A DNA stretch of 64,000 bases. It comes from Cheiracanthium punctorium. Lineage: Eukaryota; Arthropoda; Arachnida; Araneae; Cheiracanthiidae. Both the position numbers and the translations under genes were made by a program. Under the pieces are notes generated by a model. That model was not told the origin of the DNA and ran no database searches. It saw only the letters and a program-made list of their open reading frames with translations. The stretch covers positions 372,001-436,000 of the forward strand of contig JAWZYV010002491.1 of assembly GCA_038373885.1 (NCBI GenBank). The letters run 5' to 3'. Of this stretch, positions 33,570 to 45,135 are shown one piece after another; the first letter of the stretch is position 1; every line of letters starts with the position of its first letter.

Positions 33570-34330
33570 TTAAAACGGCTCAATATCTCCCCCTATACGT
33601 TCAACAATGTTCTCTAATCGTAGAACCATATTTTCCAGAGCTGACCGGAGTGAGTCTGAAGAAAATCAAGAGCATGTCGCCGTATGCTGTCCTTCAGATC
33701 AGGCAAAAATGCTGGCCTTTGACGTTAGACCTTGTTCTCCGGAAATCCCACAACCAAAAGTCGCATGGGGCGATATCTGGCGAACAAGGAGGCCATGGTA
33801 TTGGGAAATAAAGGCTGATTACCCATTCAGTTGTGAAATGCTCTCTTAGCAATAGCTGTACACAAGGATCAGAGTGAGGAGGTGCACTATCTTACATGAG
33901 AATGATGTCCTAACGGCATCCACGCTGGTGAAGTTGTAAGATTACGAAATTCCTCAGCATATCACAGTACCGTTGTACTGCAACGGAACATGTTTGGATT
34001 CCATTTGCAGTTATCTCCTCAAAAAAATACTGTCCAGTGATAAAGGTAGCCGTAAAAAAAACACCATACTGTCACGTTTTCAGGAGATAAGAGCTGTTCT
34101 TGGATAGCGTTTGGGTTTCCCACTGCCAAAATTTGACAATTATGGGTATTAACTTGCTCATTGAGATAAAAATAGGCTTCGCCACTCCTTAGAATGTTCA
34201 TGGCCAAGTGACATCTACCACTATTCGAGCAAGGAACTGAAGTGCAAAAGTTTTGCGTCCCTCAGAATTCCCGTCAGGCAGCTGGTGCTCAGTCTTGATT
34301 TTGGGCCAGATGATACAATCTCTTCTTAAT
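33570..34330 (-). pseudogene. Mariner-like DDE transposase, 5'-truncated
   Basis: On the minus strand from about 34330: EGRKTFALQFLARIVVD, then RSGEAYFYLNEQVNTHNC (the first catalytic aspartate of SDEAHF appears as SGE), SPENVTVWC, DSAPPH (second aspartate kept) and PPCSPDIAPCDFWLWD (third acidic residue kept). The end is ENIVERIGGDIEPF, with the stop at 33570-33572. Several stops and frameshifts interrupt it and the DNA-binding N-terminus is missing. It differs in sequence from the transposase at 13918-14936. Confidence 0.8.
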
Positions 34331-34419
34331 AAGCTGTCTAATTTGGAATGACATGACAAAATATTATTACATGGAAAACCTAGGCCATTGAAGGCTACAT
34401 TCCCAGTTTCTTAGTTATA

Positions 34420-34870
34420 ATCCTTTTTTATTCAAACATTAAATAAATGGGATGTCCATGTGAGGCATGGTCACGTAAAGGAAAACAATTTTTTTAAACA
34501 ATAGAAACACAATATGTATATTTATAAAAAATGAGATAACAATACAAATTACTGGTTATGAACAAATTTTAGACACAAAAAAACACAAAAACAGTAATTA
34601 CAAAAGTGGTTGTAACGATCCTAGTCGGTATCTACGAGTAAGACCGCCTTCGGTCTTTTACAGTTTACTTCTTCTCGGAAATCGAAATCTGGCAGCTCAG
34701 CCAATAGCTTGTTCGGAACATTACCGAGATTGGTGAAGAAATTTTCACCAATCTGATATAAATTTTTTCTAAAGGAAAGTAAGCCGAGATCTTGCCGAAT
34801 AACTGTATTAGTCAGGTACCTGTGTCCATGCAGTATTCGGCGGACAATTGCGTTGTGTTTTCGTAATAAT
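34420..34870. other. No gene recognised
   Basis: AT-rich DNA, then a GC-richer block (34618-34850) with no domain in any frame. Confidence 0.4.
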
Positions 34871-36695
34871 CAGGGATCGACCGATACCAGATTGCAACCG
34901 ATACCCGATACTTTTTTACCAGGGACTGTATACATATTATAATACAAAATTTAACATATCACAGCTACCAAAGATTTTCCACTACTAATGCTTAAATAGC
35001 AATTTATGCTTAAAATAAGGCTAAATTTCTAGTGCAGGTTGTTTAAAATTGTGGTGGAAAACTCCCTAAAATTTCGAGAAAGTTGGCAGTTGTGTTATGT
35101 AGACCACGTATCCCATCACTTGCATTTAGAGAGATTTTTTCTGTATCTACATTTTTCCGAATGTAAGTGACTGGAAATTAGGTTCCATGTAAAATTCAAT
35201 ATCCTATGTTGATATGTATACATACATTCACTCAAGAATGCTATTAATATTGTGTGACTCCGCTTACACACACACACAGAAAAAAAAACGAACAGGCTTG
35301 CATAACTTAGCGATAATTAATTAACTTATTTTTCATGCTTCACATGAATGAGAATGAAATCAACATGAAAAGTAAGAGCAAACATAATGGCATTTATGTA
35401 AGTGTTGATTGACGAACGAATGCGATGCTATTCAACACCTCCTACATATAGAAAGCCTAACAGCTACAGCTCTGACGATATCATGAGGCCTACGAAAGTT
35501 GCCCGTAGTAACGCAGACTAAGTTGTGTCATTCCGTTGCGATGTCAGAGGCTTTCAATAAAGAAGCCGTCCTTCCGTGATCCTAGCTCATTTCTGTCCGT
35601 CTGAACTTCGTAAGCCGAAAACTTATTTCTTAAACTTAAGACAACTGAACTATATTAGTGGTTGATTAAGTTTAAACAGTACATGATAATAATAGATTAA
35701 ATCAATGTCATGTTTTTATAAAAAGTTTTAGCAGGTGTCAAATTATTATATATTATAGTGTCGATGAACACTGAAAAATAAACCTATGAATGCCAAACAC
35801 ATAAAATATAAGTTCTCGAAATCTATAGCCTCAAAGAATACAACTGTAGATTTACAGATTCTGGCAACTCATTCCCAGATATATAAAATGAAAAACATAT
35901 TAATTATTCATTAAAACTTATATTTATCCTAAATGCTACAAAGAATTCAATTTAAGTTTATATCTACAGTTCCAAACATTATTTAATATTCTCGATAATA
36001 CTTGTAATACCGCTAAGGCACTTTTATACCAGAGATATAAGAGAAATGCACGTTGAGCATTCACTAAAACTTATTAATTCTAAATACTGCAAAGACTTTT
36101 TCTGCACACTCATTTCAAGGATAATCTGGGAAATATGTTGTAATTTTCAAAATTATTTGGAACACGTGTTAGGAAAAAGCTTTCATTTTTGAAACACGTA
36201 GGTGCAATGTTGCTGTATTTCCAGTTTTCTATACCTTAACATTAAAATCTCTATTAGACATGTTTGTAGCAAAACTAATAATTTCTAGGGATGGACCGAT
36301 ACCATATTTTAACCGATACCGGATACTTTTTACAAAGGGCTGTATACATACATACATAGAAAATTGAATTTTACACGGACCTAATTTCCTGTCACTTACA
36401 TTCCGAAAAATGCAGACACAGAGGAAAATTTTTCCGAAAGCATGTGATGGGAAACATGGTCTACATAACATGACGGCCAACTTTCCCTAAACTTTCGGTA
36501 GTTTTCCACCATAATTTTAAACAACTTGCGCTAGAAATTAGGTCTTATTTTAAGCATAAATTGCTATGTAAAAATTAGTGGTGAAAAATCTTTTGTAGCT
36601 GTAATATGTTAAATTTTGTATTATAATAGTATGTGTACAGTCCCTTGTAAAAAGGTATCGGGTATCGGTTGAAATCTGGTATCGGTCGATTCCTA
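34871..36695 (-). mobile_element. Composite hAT-like non-autonomous element, copy 2
   Basis: Outer ends CAGGGATCGACCGATACC and GGTATCGGTCGATTCCTA are flanked by a perfect 8-bp duplication, GTAATAAT (34863-34870 and 36696-36703). Relative to 1337-4620 the middle is reversed, so this is a copy inserted in the opposite orientation. Its right arm (36283-36695) is complete with terminal repeats on both edges. The left arm (34871-35225) has lost its inner edge. A 70-bp remnant of a CAACACC MITE is at 35433-35503. Confidence 0.85.
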
Positions 36696-36944
36696 GTAAT
36701 AATAAATCTAGAATGAGTTTGGTGGAATATCCCCAGATTTTGCTACCGCAGGAATCAGGGTGCATTTACAAAATCTAGCTTTACTGTCACGGCTGAGCTT
36801 ATTTTGGAAGAGCAACTTCTCCAGTTTTGCTGTGTAATCTTGAAGAGCTGTTTTAAATTAAGATAAAAAATGCTGTTTACAAAAAGTGGTTAATTCTATT
36901 CCGTGCATGTTGATTTATTTATTTAAGATGTTCTTTTTTTTATA

Positions 36945-38139
36945 CACATTCTACCAATAAGTATTTGGACACCTATGCAAATGACGATATCTGCGGTCCT
37001 GAGGTACATCACGGCCTCCGCCGGTATATATCGTGTAGGAAACAGCATCGGCATTAGTCGCATGCAAGATGCCGCGCAGTTAGGAGCTCTCTGATTTCGA
37101 GAAACGTATAATTATCGGGTATCATAAATGTGGCCGATCCTTAAGGGACATATCTAGCGATCTGAAGTACCCAAAATCGGCAGTGGCCTATGTGATTAAG
37201 AAGTGGAAGTTGAGCGGTGATTGTCGGAATGTGCCCCGAGTCGGCAGACCAACGAAACTGTGAGATAAAGACCGACGAGTGCTGTCCAGAGAAGTTCGGA
37301 AGAACCGCACCCAACCGATGGACCTCATCCGCGAGGAGTTACAAAAGGCATCCGGGAGTACGTTTTCAATGAATACCATCCGTAAGGAAGTATATCTCCT
37401 TGGTTTTCATGGTCGTGCTGCTGCCCATAAGCCTTTGATCACAAAGTCCAACCGCGCTGCTCGGTTTATGTGGTGCAAAGAACATCGAAATTGGACCGTA
37501 GATCAGTGGAAACGGGTTCTTTGGAGCGACGAATCAAGGTTCACAGTATACCGTTCGGATTTCAGGGTCTGGATCTGGCGTCTGCCTTTAGAACGTCTCC
37601 TGGCAGAATGCATTGTGCCAACAGTCAAGTTCGGCGGAGGTGGTATTATGGTCTGGGGCTGTTTCTCCTGGTATGGACTGGGACCCTTGGTCCCCATTCA
37701 TGGTAAGCTCAACGCCGATGCCCACTGAACTATTCTGGATGAGAATGTGCTTCCTACGTTGTGGCAGTTTTACGGGTTGGACCCCTGTTACTTTCAGGAC
37801 GACAATGCCAGTTGTCATGTTTCAAGGTTAACAAAGGCTTGTTATGGTGCCAATGGAGTTCATCGAATGGACTGGCCTTCCCAGAGCCCAGACCTGTACC
37901 CTATCGAAAACATCTGGGACGAGTTGGATCGCCGAATTAGGGGTGCACTACCCGTCCATAGTCGGGGAAGGAACTTCTATGTCTACTCTAAGCTGTAATA
38001 CAAAGACTTGTGGAAAGTATGCCCCCGGAGCGTTCACGCTGTAATTGCCTCTCGTGGTGGCTCTACAAACTATTGATTTTGAATAAAGTTAGTTTTCCTT
38101 TTCTATCACAGGTGTCGAAATACTTATTGGTAAACAGTG
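36945..38139 (+). mobile_element. Tc1 element, full length, inactivated
   Basis: TIRs begin CACATTCTACCAATAAGTAT at the left and CACTGTTTACCAATAAGTAT (inverse strand) at the right, continuing into TTTGGACACC. Both ends abut TA (36943-36944 and 38140-38141). The 1,195 bp length is normal for Tc1. Confidence 0.92.
37069..38076 (+). pseudogene. Tc1 transposase, four in-frame stops
   Basis: One continuous frame from ATG 37069 to TGA 38074-38076 (335 codons) shows all Tc1 parts. These are an N-terminal paired-like region (KCGRSLRDISSDLKYPKSA), a VGRPTK basic motif, DDE residues at WSDESRFT, FQDDNASCH and LYPIENIWDELDRR, and a glycine-rich GGGGIMVWGC box. Thirty-four residues separate the second D and the E, the standard DD34E spacing. 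It is interrupted by TAG at codon 5, TGA after VGRPTKL, TGA after NADAH and TAA after YSKL. There are no frameshifts, so it decayed by point mutation only. Confidence 0.9.
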
Positions 38140-38141
38140 TA

Positions 38142-39410
38142 GTAGAAGATCATCACTAAATGATTTTCAATAGAAAGAAATTTGAAGACAGTTAAAGGAA
38201 AATAAAATACCCAAAATTATATTAGCAATGCATGTTGTAATTCTATAAATTTTCAGTGTTGTGCAATGCTTATGTAATCACTTAGTTACAATTCCACAGA
38301 CACAGTCAATTTAAAACTATCTGAATAACTTTGTGCTGACGAGAAAGACGCACGTCTGCTAACCAGTATTCTGAGCCTAAACTAGTAATAGGTACTTTGT
38401 GCTAGTTTGCCAAAGTCCGAGTACCGAAGTTTCAAGTTTCTACGAATACGGAAGCCCTGTTCATACATAATAATTACGAAATAACTCTTATGCAAGAGGA
38501 AATACACTGGAATATGCAAACATTTAAATAATGTTGATTATTCTTCGTGTAAATTTGTGCAGTATAGGGTGCTGACAGAAATAATGAATTCAGTTTACGT
38601 TTTATGGATAGGTTCCTTTATTCGGAGCACTATTTGCAAATGTAGAATTGATAAAATGGTAGATTTTGTTTATTTAAAGTAATGCACCAAAATCATAGAA
38701 GGAAGAAATGAGAGAAATATTCATGTTCAAAGAAAAAATGTATAAATATTCCTGAATAGATTAAAAAATATAAAATAACATTTTAAAGGAATTTTCAAGT
38801 ACAAACATATTATTGCAACATATAAATCATCCTAGATTTGCACACTAAAATAAATGTTTAAGCTTTGAAATATCTGCATAAATATATTTTCTTTATAACC
38901 CATTTTTTAATGTAAATGTTTATTATAAAGCTCTATTTTGCCACTTACATAGATTCACAATTTTTTTTAATCGGAAAAATGTTTACAGAGTAATTACTAC
39001 TTTTGGTTTTGTGAAACAGAACGCAGTCAATTATGTCGTAGAATATTTATTGCTATTATTGAGAAAAAAGTTTATCAAGATTGACGATTAAAAGTTTATA
39101 TTTAACTATGATTATTACAACTAATGATTAAAAACTTCAGCCAATAATCATAATCAACAATATCAGATTTCGTGATTACTAATTTAAAAATTTTCAATCA
39201 TCAACCATCATTTGTTGTTAAATATGAATCACTAGTTCTCAATCACTAGTTCTAGTGAATCGTGATTAACTTTTTCTCCATGCTACCAAGTGAAAAAGTT
39301 TTCATTTAAAATTGAAGCTATTTATTTACTGTATATTGAGGAAAACTGAAAACGGCGCATGAGAAAAGAATTACGACGATGGCTCATTTTATTTTTTTCA
39401 AAAGGCGGGC
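38142..39410. other. AT-rich stretch, no gene
   Basis: Contains ACTAGTTCT direct repeats near 39229-39250 and TAATCATAATCA-like runs. Nothing recognised. Confidence 0.45.
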
Positions 39411-39412
39411 AC

Positions 39413-39530
39413 TTGTTCATCAAGCAATCGCCACTAATGATGAGTGAGCCCCGAATTACTGGCCATTTTATTATTGGGGGCACACAGCGTTACCCCCAAT
39501 GAAGGGACGGACAAGTTCCGGATTATCGCT
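39413..39530 (-). repeat. SINE 3' fragment
   Basis: The minus strand shares GTCCGTCCCTTCA, a GCCCCCAATAATAAAATGGCC block and TTCGGGGCTC with the SINEs at 47073-47311 and 22861-23060. The promoter end is missing. Confidence 0.6.
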
Positions 39531-39659
39531 AACTATTTTTTTGTAAAAAGTAATTTTTTAAAGCATTCTTTTTCTAAATATTACCGGCCATGCCTTCTCA
39601 ACGTAAATATTTTGTCACGTTCTAAGACCTAAATTATTTTTTTAAAAAGTAGTCATGTG

Positions 39660-40690
39660 TATTCTAGAGAAGGAGGCAGCTACGGTACTGAGTGTCCCTG
39701 GATTTAAACGTTTATGCGAAGTTTGAGCTCGATCGAAGTACTGGCGTGGCTGACGAGAAAGACAGGCTGCGGTGCTCACATTTTGGAGAAACCCATTTGC
39801 CAACTAAGAGTCATATGACCAAGGGAGTGTGGCCATCTTACAGTGGCTATCTCGGATTAAGATGTGTGGCCCATGTGGATATATTTCACTTCGGCATGAG
39901 ATAAAGCTAATTTATGAAAAGTTTAGCTCAAAAACATTAATTAAGGAAATGCAGTTTTTTTGTTTCACATGCTAGAGAACTGCACAGTTTTTCGTAAAAA
40001 AAGGGTCCGTGTGAGATGTGCATGAGTCTGAAATTTTAAATAATCCCGACTCTGTGATCTGGAAATAGTAGGAAATATAAGAGCACTACTGGTATCCCTA
40101 ACAAGAAAGAGAAATAGGTACTCCTGCCATGTTGAAGTAGATTGAAAAATCTTGTTTTTTTTTAGCTGAGGCAGTGAACACTGCGGCTACCTGCCAAAGG
40201 GGTACTCTACCGAAGGCCAGAGCCCTTGATCATCATACTTCCATAGTCCGCTAGTGTTCAGTATCTTATGTACTGGAGCCCATAAGTAGGTGTCAATAGA
40301 ATAAATGTCTTCGCCATTCTCTATACTTTGTATTCGCACTCGCGTGCTAAAAATTTTTAAAAACCGGAAATTTGAACAAGATAATCTTATCTTTAAAAAA
40401 TGTTTAGTCACTTCGTTGAAGAGTGTCTCGGACGGTTTTGAATCAAGATGTTCCGCTCGTTCCTCAGGGGACGGGTCGGATTACAATAGCGTAGATGATT
40501 TCGAAGTAACCGGTAGCAATTGCTGCTGAAGAATGTTCGAAGTAGCATTACAAGGTTATACCATTGAAGACAGTCACGGAAATATGTCAAGGATTTTTAA
40601 AAATTTTAATAGTAAGATCGTGTAGATAATAATACAAATACACAAAAACATGAGTTGAACAGTTTTTTTCCCAGATGCGTGGAACGGACA
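39660..40690. other. No gene recognised
   Basis: Frames up to 74 codons (for example 40305-40529) lack recognisable domains. Confidence 0.4.
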
Positions 40691-40699
40691 TTGTTTCTG

Positions 40700-40747
40700 A
40701 ATTTTTTTGATGCGCTAGCCACTCTGCCAAGGCATGGTAGTCCCGGT
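40700..40747 (-). repeat. SINE-like head split by a MITE
   Basis: On the minus strand TTGGCAGAGTGGCTAGCGCA fits a tRNA A box. The CAACACC MITE interrupts it just upstream, and no clear B box was seen. Confidence 0.35.
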
Positions 40748-41179
40748 CAACACCTCCTACATATAGAAAGCCTAAAAACTGAAACTTCGACGTCATCATT
40801 TAGGCCTTCAAGTGATGACGTCATCAGAGTTTTATTTTCACAAAGTAAAACTATTTACAATTTCTGGTGGATGCTACAAATATTAGAAAATATCTTAAAT
40901 AAAGTATTAAAATTAAAATATCTGTCTCATACAAAATTATTCATTTCGATCTATTTCCTTATCATATTACCTAATTCGTCACGGTTAAAAACTGCCATTT
41001 TTCATAAAATTGTATTCTATATCTCAAATTATTAAAATATTGTTATTCATGAGTAAATTCACCAGAAACTTTGTATATTTTTATTTTGTGAAAATAAAAC
41101 TTTTAAGTGTAGGCCAAACGATGACGTCAAAGCTTGGTGACGAAGGAGTTGTTAGGCTTTCTTTATCTAGGAGGTGTTG
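40748..41179. mobile_element. CAACACC MITE, best-preserved copy, TSD TCCCGGT
   Basis: 432 bp running CAACACCTCCTACATATAG to CTAGGAGGTGTTG, flanked by TCCCGGT on both sides (40741-40747 and 41180-41186). Both arms carry TGACGTCA and a TTTTATTTTGTGAAAATAAAA-type hairpin. The centre has no coding potential. This is a good reference copy for the family. Confidence 0.92.
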
Positions 41180-41186
41180 TCCCGGT

Positions 41187-42840
41187 CCGTTGCATTTTTA
41201 TCTGACCAGAAATTAATGGTAATCAAAGTTGTGTCACGACGACTGCTGAAAGAAAAAATATTCACATTTTGCCTTTTCATAATTTGAAAAATAAGTTATT
41301 CGATGCGGACTTTGAAGAAGATATCTGTAACGAACTTGCGTACATTTTTTTTATTAGACGTGTGGCGTCGAAGCGCCATTTTGGAGTTGACAATGCAGCT
41401 ACTAACCATCTACAGCAAATATAGTGACTGAATGTGGCTAGTGGTTAATTACAGAAACTTTTAGAGACTTTGAACAGAATTATGAGCTAGTATTTTATTA
41501 CTGAACTTTTTAGAGACTTTGAACAGAAGTATGAACTTCTCGGTAGAATCATGTTGCGTGTTTCAATATTTCCCAGCCAAAAACTAGTTCAGTGAATCGG
41601 CATTCTTTCCTTGTGTAATCAAAAGTGGTAAATATTTTTTTCAGTTTCTGATAATCTATAACAGTGATTACAGCCAATGTCTAAATATTTTGAGAAAAGA
41701 AAAAAAAAGTTACAATTATGCATATTTTGAATTTTTAGTTGAGACAAATACTTTATCAGTGCAATATTTTCTCGAGGAAATTCATCACTATGAGCACACT
41801 GATGAAATTTCTATTTTACATTTTTTCTGATAATATTTTATTCCTTAAATTTTTTGAAGAAAATTGAAGAATACTTTAAATAATTTTTTTGGTACTTTTT
41901 TATAACAACACACTTCGATATAATTTAACTTTGATAATGTAAAGTATAATTTCAATTGGCATTTTATTCTAAATTTTGATTTGATTTTTATGAGTGTTTA
42001 GTGCATTTCATTCAGATTTTTGATTTAGTGTACAGGAGTGTTTATTTTATTTATATTCCAATTTTTTTTATTTAATGTCTATGAGTATATCTGTATTTGT
42101 GTTTTGATATCAATCAGTATTTAGCAAACTATTTGGTAACATCCTTCCAAAAATTTAAATTATATATATTCCAAGATTGTTATATATGTTCCAAGATTGT
42201 TATATATTAATTTTCACCAAAGTGTTGAGTTCAGGAAATTGGTGCTAATGGCAAAAATTTCATATGTTTCAAATTCATGTCTGTTTAGCTAAGATAATTT
42301 CAAATGTCGAATAAACAAATTCAAGTTTCAAATTCAGAGTATTAATTTATGTCTCCGTGCATGCTAAGTTTACGTTTTATCTGGAGATAGATGACAAACT
42401 TCTCATTTTTTCCAGGTGAGTCTTGTTTTTTGAAAATATTGTGACTTAATTAGGGTTTTACACAACGCGAGTACTTCCTGTGGTACCATGGTATTAATTT
42501 GTTCTTAATAATTTAATAATTTAATTTAATTTAACTTAATCCATTAATAATTTTGCACCAGCAACCTCCACTCACTTTCACATAATTGGATTTTAACCAA
42601 GCACCAAGCACCTCAACATATATATATATATATATAGTATCATTTAGATAAGACTTTTATAAGGAGACACGATTGAATAAATCCTAAAATAAGCAAATGG
42701 ATCATTGATTTTCGTGAAAAGCATTCCTGGAGATTTGTGTGGTGTTATTGCATCTGTCATTCTTCTATTGAACTACTTATTCAGAGACCTACTCGCGTCT
42801 ATTATCGATTTATTTGACTTCACGAATAATCATTCAGCAC
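41187..42840. other. AT-rich stretch with short tandem repeats
   Basis: 41460-41530 repeats a TTTTTAGAGACTTTGAACAG unit; 42176-42205 repeats TTCCAAGATTGTTATATAT; (TA)n is at 42619-42636. No gene. Confidence 0.5.
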
Positions 42841-42848
42841 CATTATAC

Positions 42849-44040
42849 ACTGCTCGACATTGAAAATGGAACGTCCATAAGGAGTGGCCAGAAAGTGTTG
42901 AAACTCGGCATGCAGAGAGAGACAGCAGTTAACAATAAGTGATCTTTATTTCAAAATGATATTCATAATACAGAGGGAGAGCAGCAGGACGGCAATACAC
43001 GAAGCAACACGTGTAGGTACTGAGTCAATGAGAGTACGGATGGCGTCCTCAGGAATGTTTCTCCATTCCCTGTCAACCATTTGCCACAGTTCGTCTTCTG
43101 AACGGGCTAGTGGCAGGGTCTGCAAATGGCGTCCAATCACATCCCAAATATGTTCCATTAGCGACAGATCAGGAGAGTACGATGGCCAGGGAAGCGCATG
43201 TACACCTTGTAGAACACGTTGGCTGATGCGAGCAGTGTGCGGTCGAGCGTAATCCTGCTGATACAGGGCGTTGGGAACCGTTTGAATGTAAGGGAGTGTC
43301 ACAGGCCGCAGCACATCATCCACATACCGTTGAGCCGTCATAGAGCCCCGAATACGAACTACAGGTGATCTGGAGTCATACGCAATTGCTCCCCAAACCA
43401 TGATGGCACGTTGCCGCGCGACAGGGCGTTCTACAATTGCTGCCGGATTGGACCTGTTTCCACGTCGGCGCCACTCTCGTACGCGGCTACTATCAATGGA
43501 AGAACAGATGCGAGACTCATCTGAGAACATGACCCTGTGCCATTCTGTCGTCCACGTGGCTCTAGTCTGGCACCTTTGCAGTCGTTGGCGTCTATGTTGT
43601 GGAGCCAATGGCAGTCTTCTTAACGGTCGCCATGAGTGCAGGTCACTAGCAACCAATCGACGGGAAACGGTTCTGGTCGATATAGGCACATCCAAGGAGT
43701 CTTGAACATGTCGCAGAATGGAGGTTGAAGTAGCTTGCGAGGCCGCCACCGCTTGTCGGTGGATGCGTCGATCCACGCGTGCTGACGTCACTCTGGCTGC
43801 ACCGGCACCCCTTAAATGCGCCACACTTCCTTGTTCCAACCATCTTCGCCACAGCGGGTGTACACTGGACGCATCCAGGTGTGTGTCTGCCGATATTTGC
43901 CGAATGGACCAACCTGCCCTTCTCAGCCCGATTACCATGCCCCTCCTAAAATCGTCGGTCTGCTGGAACTGCCTCCGTTGACGGCGGCCTGACATTCTCA
44001 AGTTACACATGTTCTCTGAGACAAGAATAAAATTTCTACA
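42849..44040 (-). mobile_element. Second Tc1-superfamily element
   Basis: CACTGCTCGACATTGAAAAT at 42851, directly after TA, looks like the 3' TIR of a Tc1-type element and lies ~95 bp past the transposase stop. I could not find its inverse beyond the start codon, so the 5' TIR may be lost. Sequence from about 44148 belongs to another MITE. Confidence 0.65.
42946..43995 (-). CDS. Tc1-type transposase, intact frame
   Basis: The frame from 44010 is 354 codons. I prefer the second ATG (43995, MSGRRQRRQFQQTDDFRRG), giving 349 residues and matching where related transposases begin. The DNA-binding half has RAGWSIRQISADTHLDASSV and WRRWLEQGSV. The catalytic half has FSDESRI, YQQDYARPHTA and SPDLSLMEHIWDVIG, so all three acidic residues are kept, plus MVWGAIAYDSRSP. 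Thirty-two residues separate the second D from E, two fewer than in the copy at 37069-38076. There are no stops or shifts, which is unique in this window. QQDYARPH has Y where N is usual, next to the catalytic D. GC content is clearly higher than the surroundings. The enzyme would excise and insert its element at TA sites in the nucleus. Confidence 0.88.
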   Translation of the reverse strand: MSGRRQRRQFQQTDDFRRGMVIGLRRAGWSIRQISADTHLDASSVHPLWRRWLEQGSVAHLRGAGAARVTSARVDRRIHRQAVAASQATSTSILRHVQDSLDVPISTRTVSRRLVASDLHSWRPLRRLPLAPQHRRQRLQRCQTRATWTTEWHRVMFSDESRICSSIDSSRVREWRRRGNRSNPAAIVERPVARQRAIMVWGAIAYDSRSPVVRIRGSMTAQRYVDDVLRPVTLPYIQTVPNALYQQDYARPHTARISQRVLQGVHALPWPSYSPDLSLMEHIWDVIGRHLQTLPLARSEDELWQMVDREWRNIPEDAIRTLIDSVPTRVASCIAVLLLSLCIMNIILK

Positions 44041-44147
44041 ACAATTTCTCTAGCAGCAATACTTTCACAAAAATTGTCCGTTCTACCAGTACCTTCCCGT
44101 ATATGTTTTCCCACGTGCACTGGCGAGCTTCAAATTTTACATCATTA

Positions 44148-44254
44148 CACAAATTTATGCTTAAAATAAGTCCAAATATTTAATGCAAAATCAAACTGTC
44201 TAAAAATTGTGGTGGGAAATTTCCTAGAAAAAGCCGGAGACTTGGCAGCTCTGC
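44148..44254. mobile_element. Partial CAGAGCTGCCAAGTCTCC-type MITE
   Basis: Matches the right two-thirds of 1393-1554 (ACAAATTTATGCTTAAAATA to GAGACTTGGCAGCTCTG). The left end is missing. Confidence 0.6.
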
Positions 44255-44259
44255 ATAAT

Positions 44260-44558
44260 TATTCTTTCCCATCTATTTCATTATCATATTATCTAATTAG
44301 TCAAGGTTAAAAAATTTGTCGTAAAGTACTTTTTATCTCAAATTATGAAAATATTGCTATTCATGGGTAAATTCACCAGAAATGCTTAATAGTTTTATTT
44401 TGCGAAAACAATATTTTTAAATGTAGGTCTAACGATGACGTCAAAGCTCGGTGACGTAAGAGTTATAAGGCTTTCTGTATCTAGGAAGAGTTGTCACTGA
44501 TGCCTTTAAAGCTTGGTGACGTGGCAACGTTTGGGCTGTCTATACCTAGGAGGTGTTG
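44260..44558. mobile_element. CAACACC MITE, right half with duplicated end
   Basis: The left arm is absent. The right terminus occurs twice: CTGTATCTAGGAAGAGTTG and then, after 60 bp, CTATACCTAGGAGGTGTTG. One TGACGTCA is present. Confidence 0.65.
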
Positions 44559-45004
44559 ATAGAATTCGAAGAGAGAAAACAAATGAATGGTAAAATGGAT
44601 TCTCTAAATCCTGCACATCCATAAATTAAGAATAATTCCAGCTACGGAATATAGAGTGTAAGTAAAACAACAAATATGAGTAATTCATAAAGTTAATTTA
44701 TTGAACATAAGATAAAGAACAAACAAGATGGTGTGTGTATGATAACATTCAAAAAACTGCAATTTATGCTCCCTGAAGTAATTAAAAGAAATAAGCCATT
44801 TACAAAACCTTTACATGGTGGTATGATGTTTATGACATTGCATGTTTGCCGGACGATGAAATACAGTCTGTATACAACGCTTAGGTATGATGAACAATAA
44901 AATATCGATCTGATCATGGGGAAGATTACTCCACTCAGCAAGCAATTCGCTTCAAGTTTCGGTACACATATAGAAGGTGGTTGACGATCTGTTGACGTTG
45001 CAAA

Positions 45005-45135
45005 ATATAAAATTGGAAATGTAGCCTCGTATGGGCTGAGTTCCCTGTAATAAATTTGTCATACCATGATGAATGTCCTTTTCAACAAAGACTAATGATT
45101 CTAGGAAGTGCATTTTAAAAGGTGTCTTATTTAAT
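45005..45135 (-). repeat. Inverse copy of the repeat at 15300-15425
   Basis: Shared GGAAATGTAGCCTCG and GCATTTTAAAAGGTGTCTTA blocks. The family is unknown. Confidence 0.5.
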
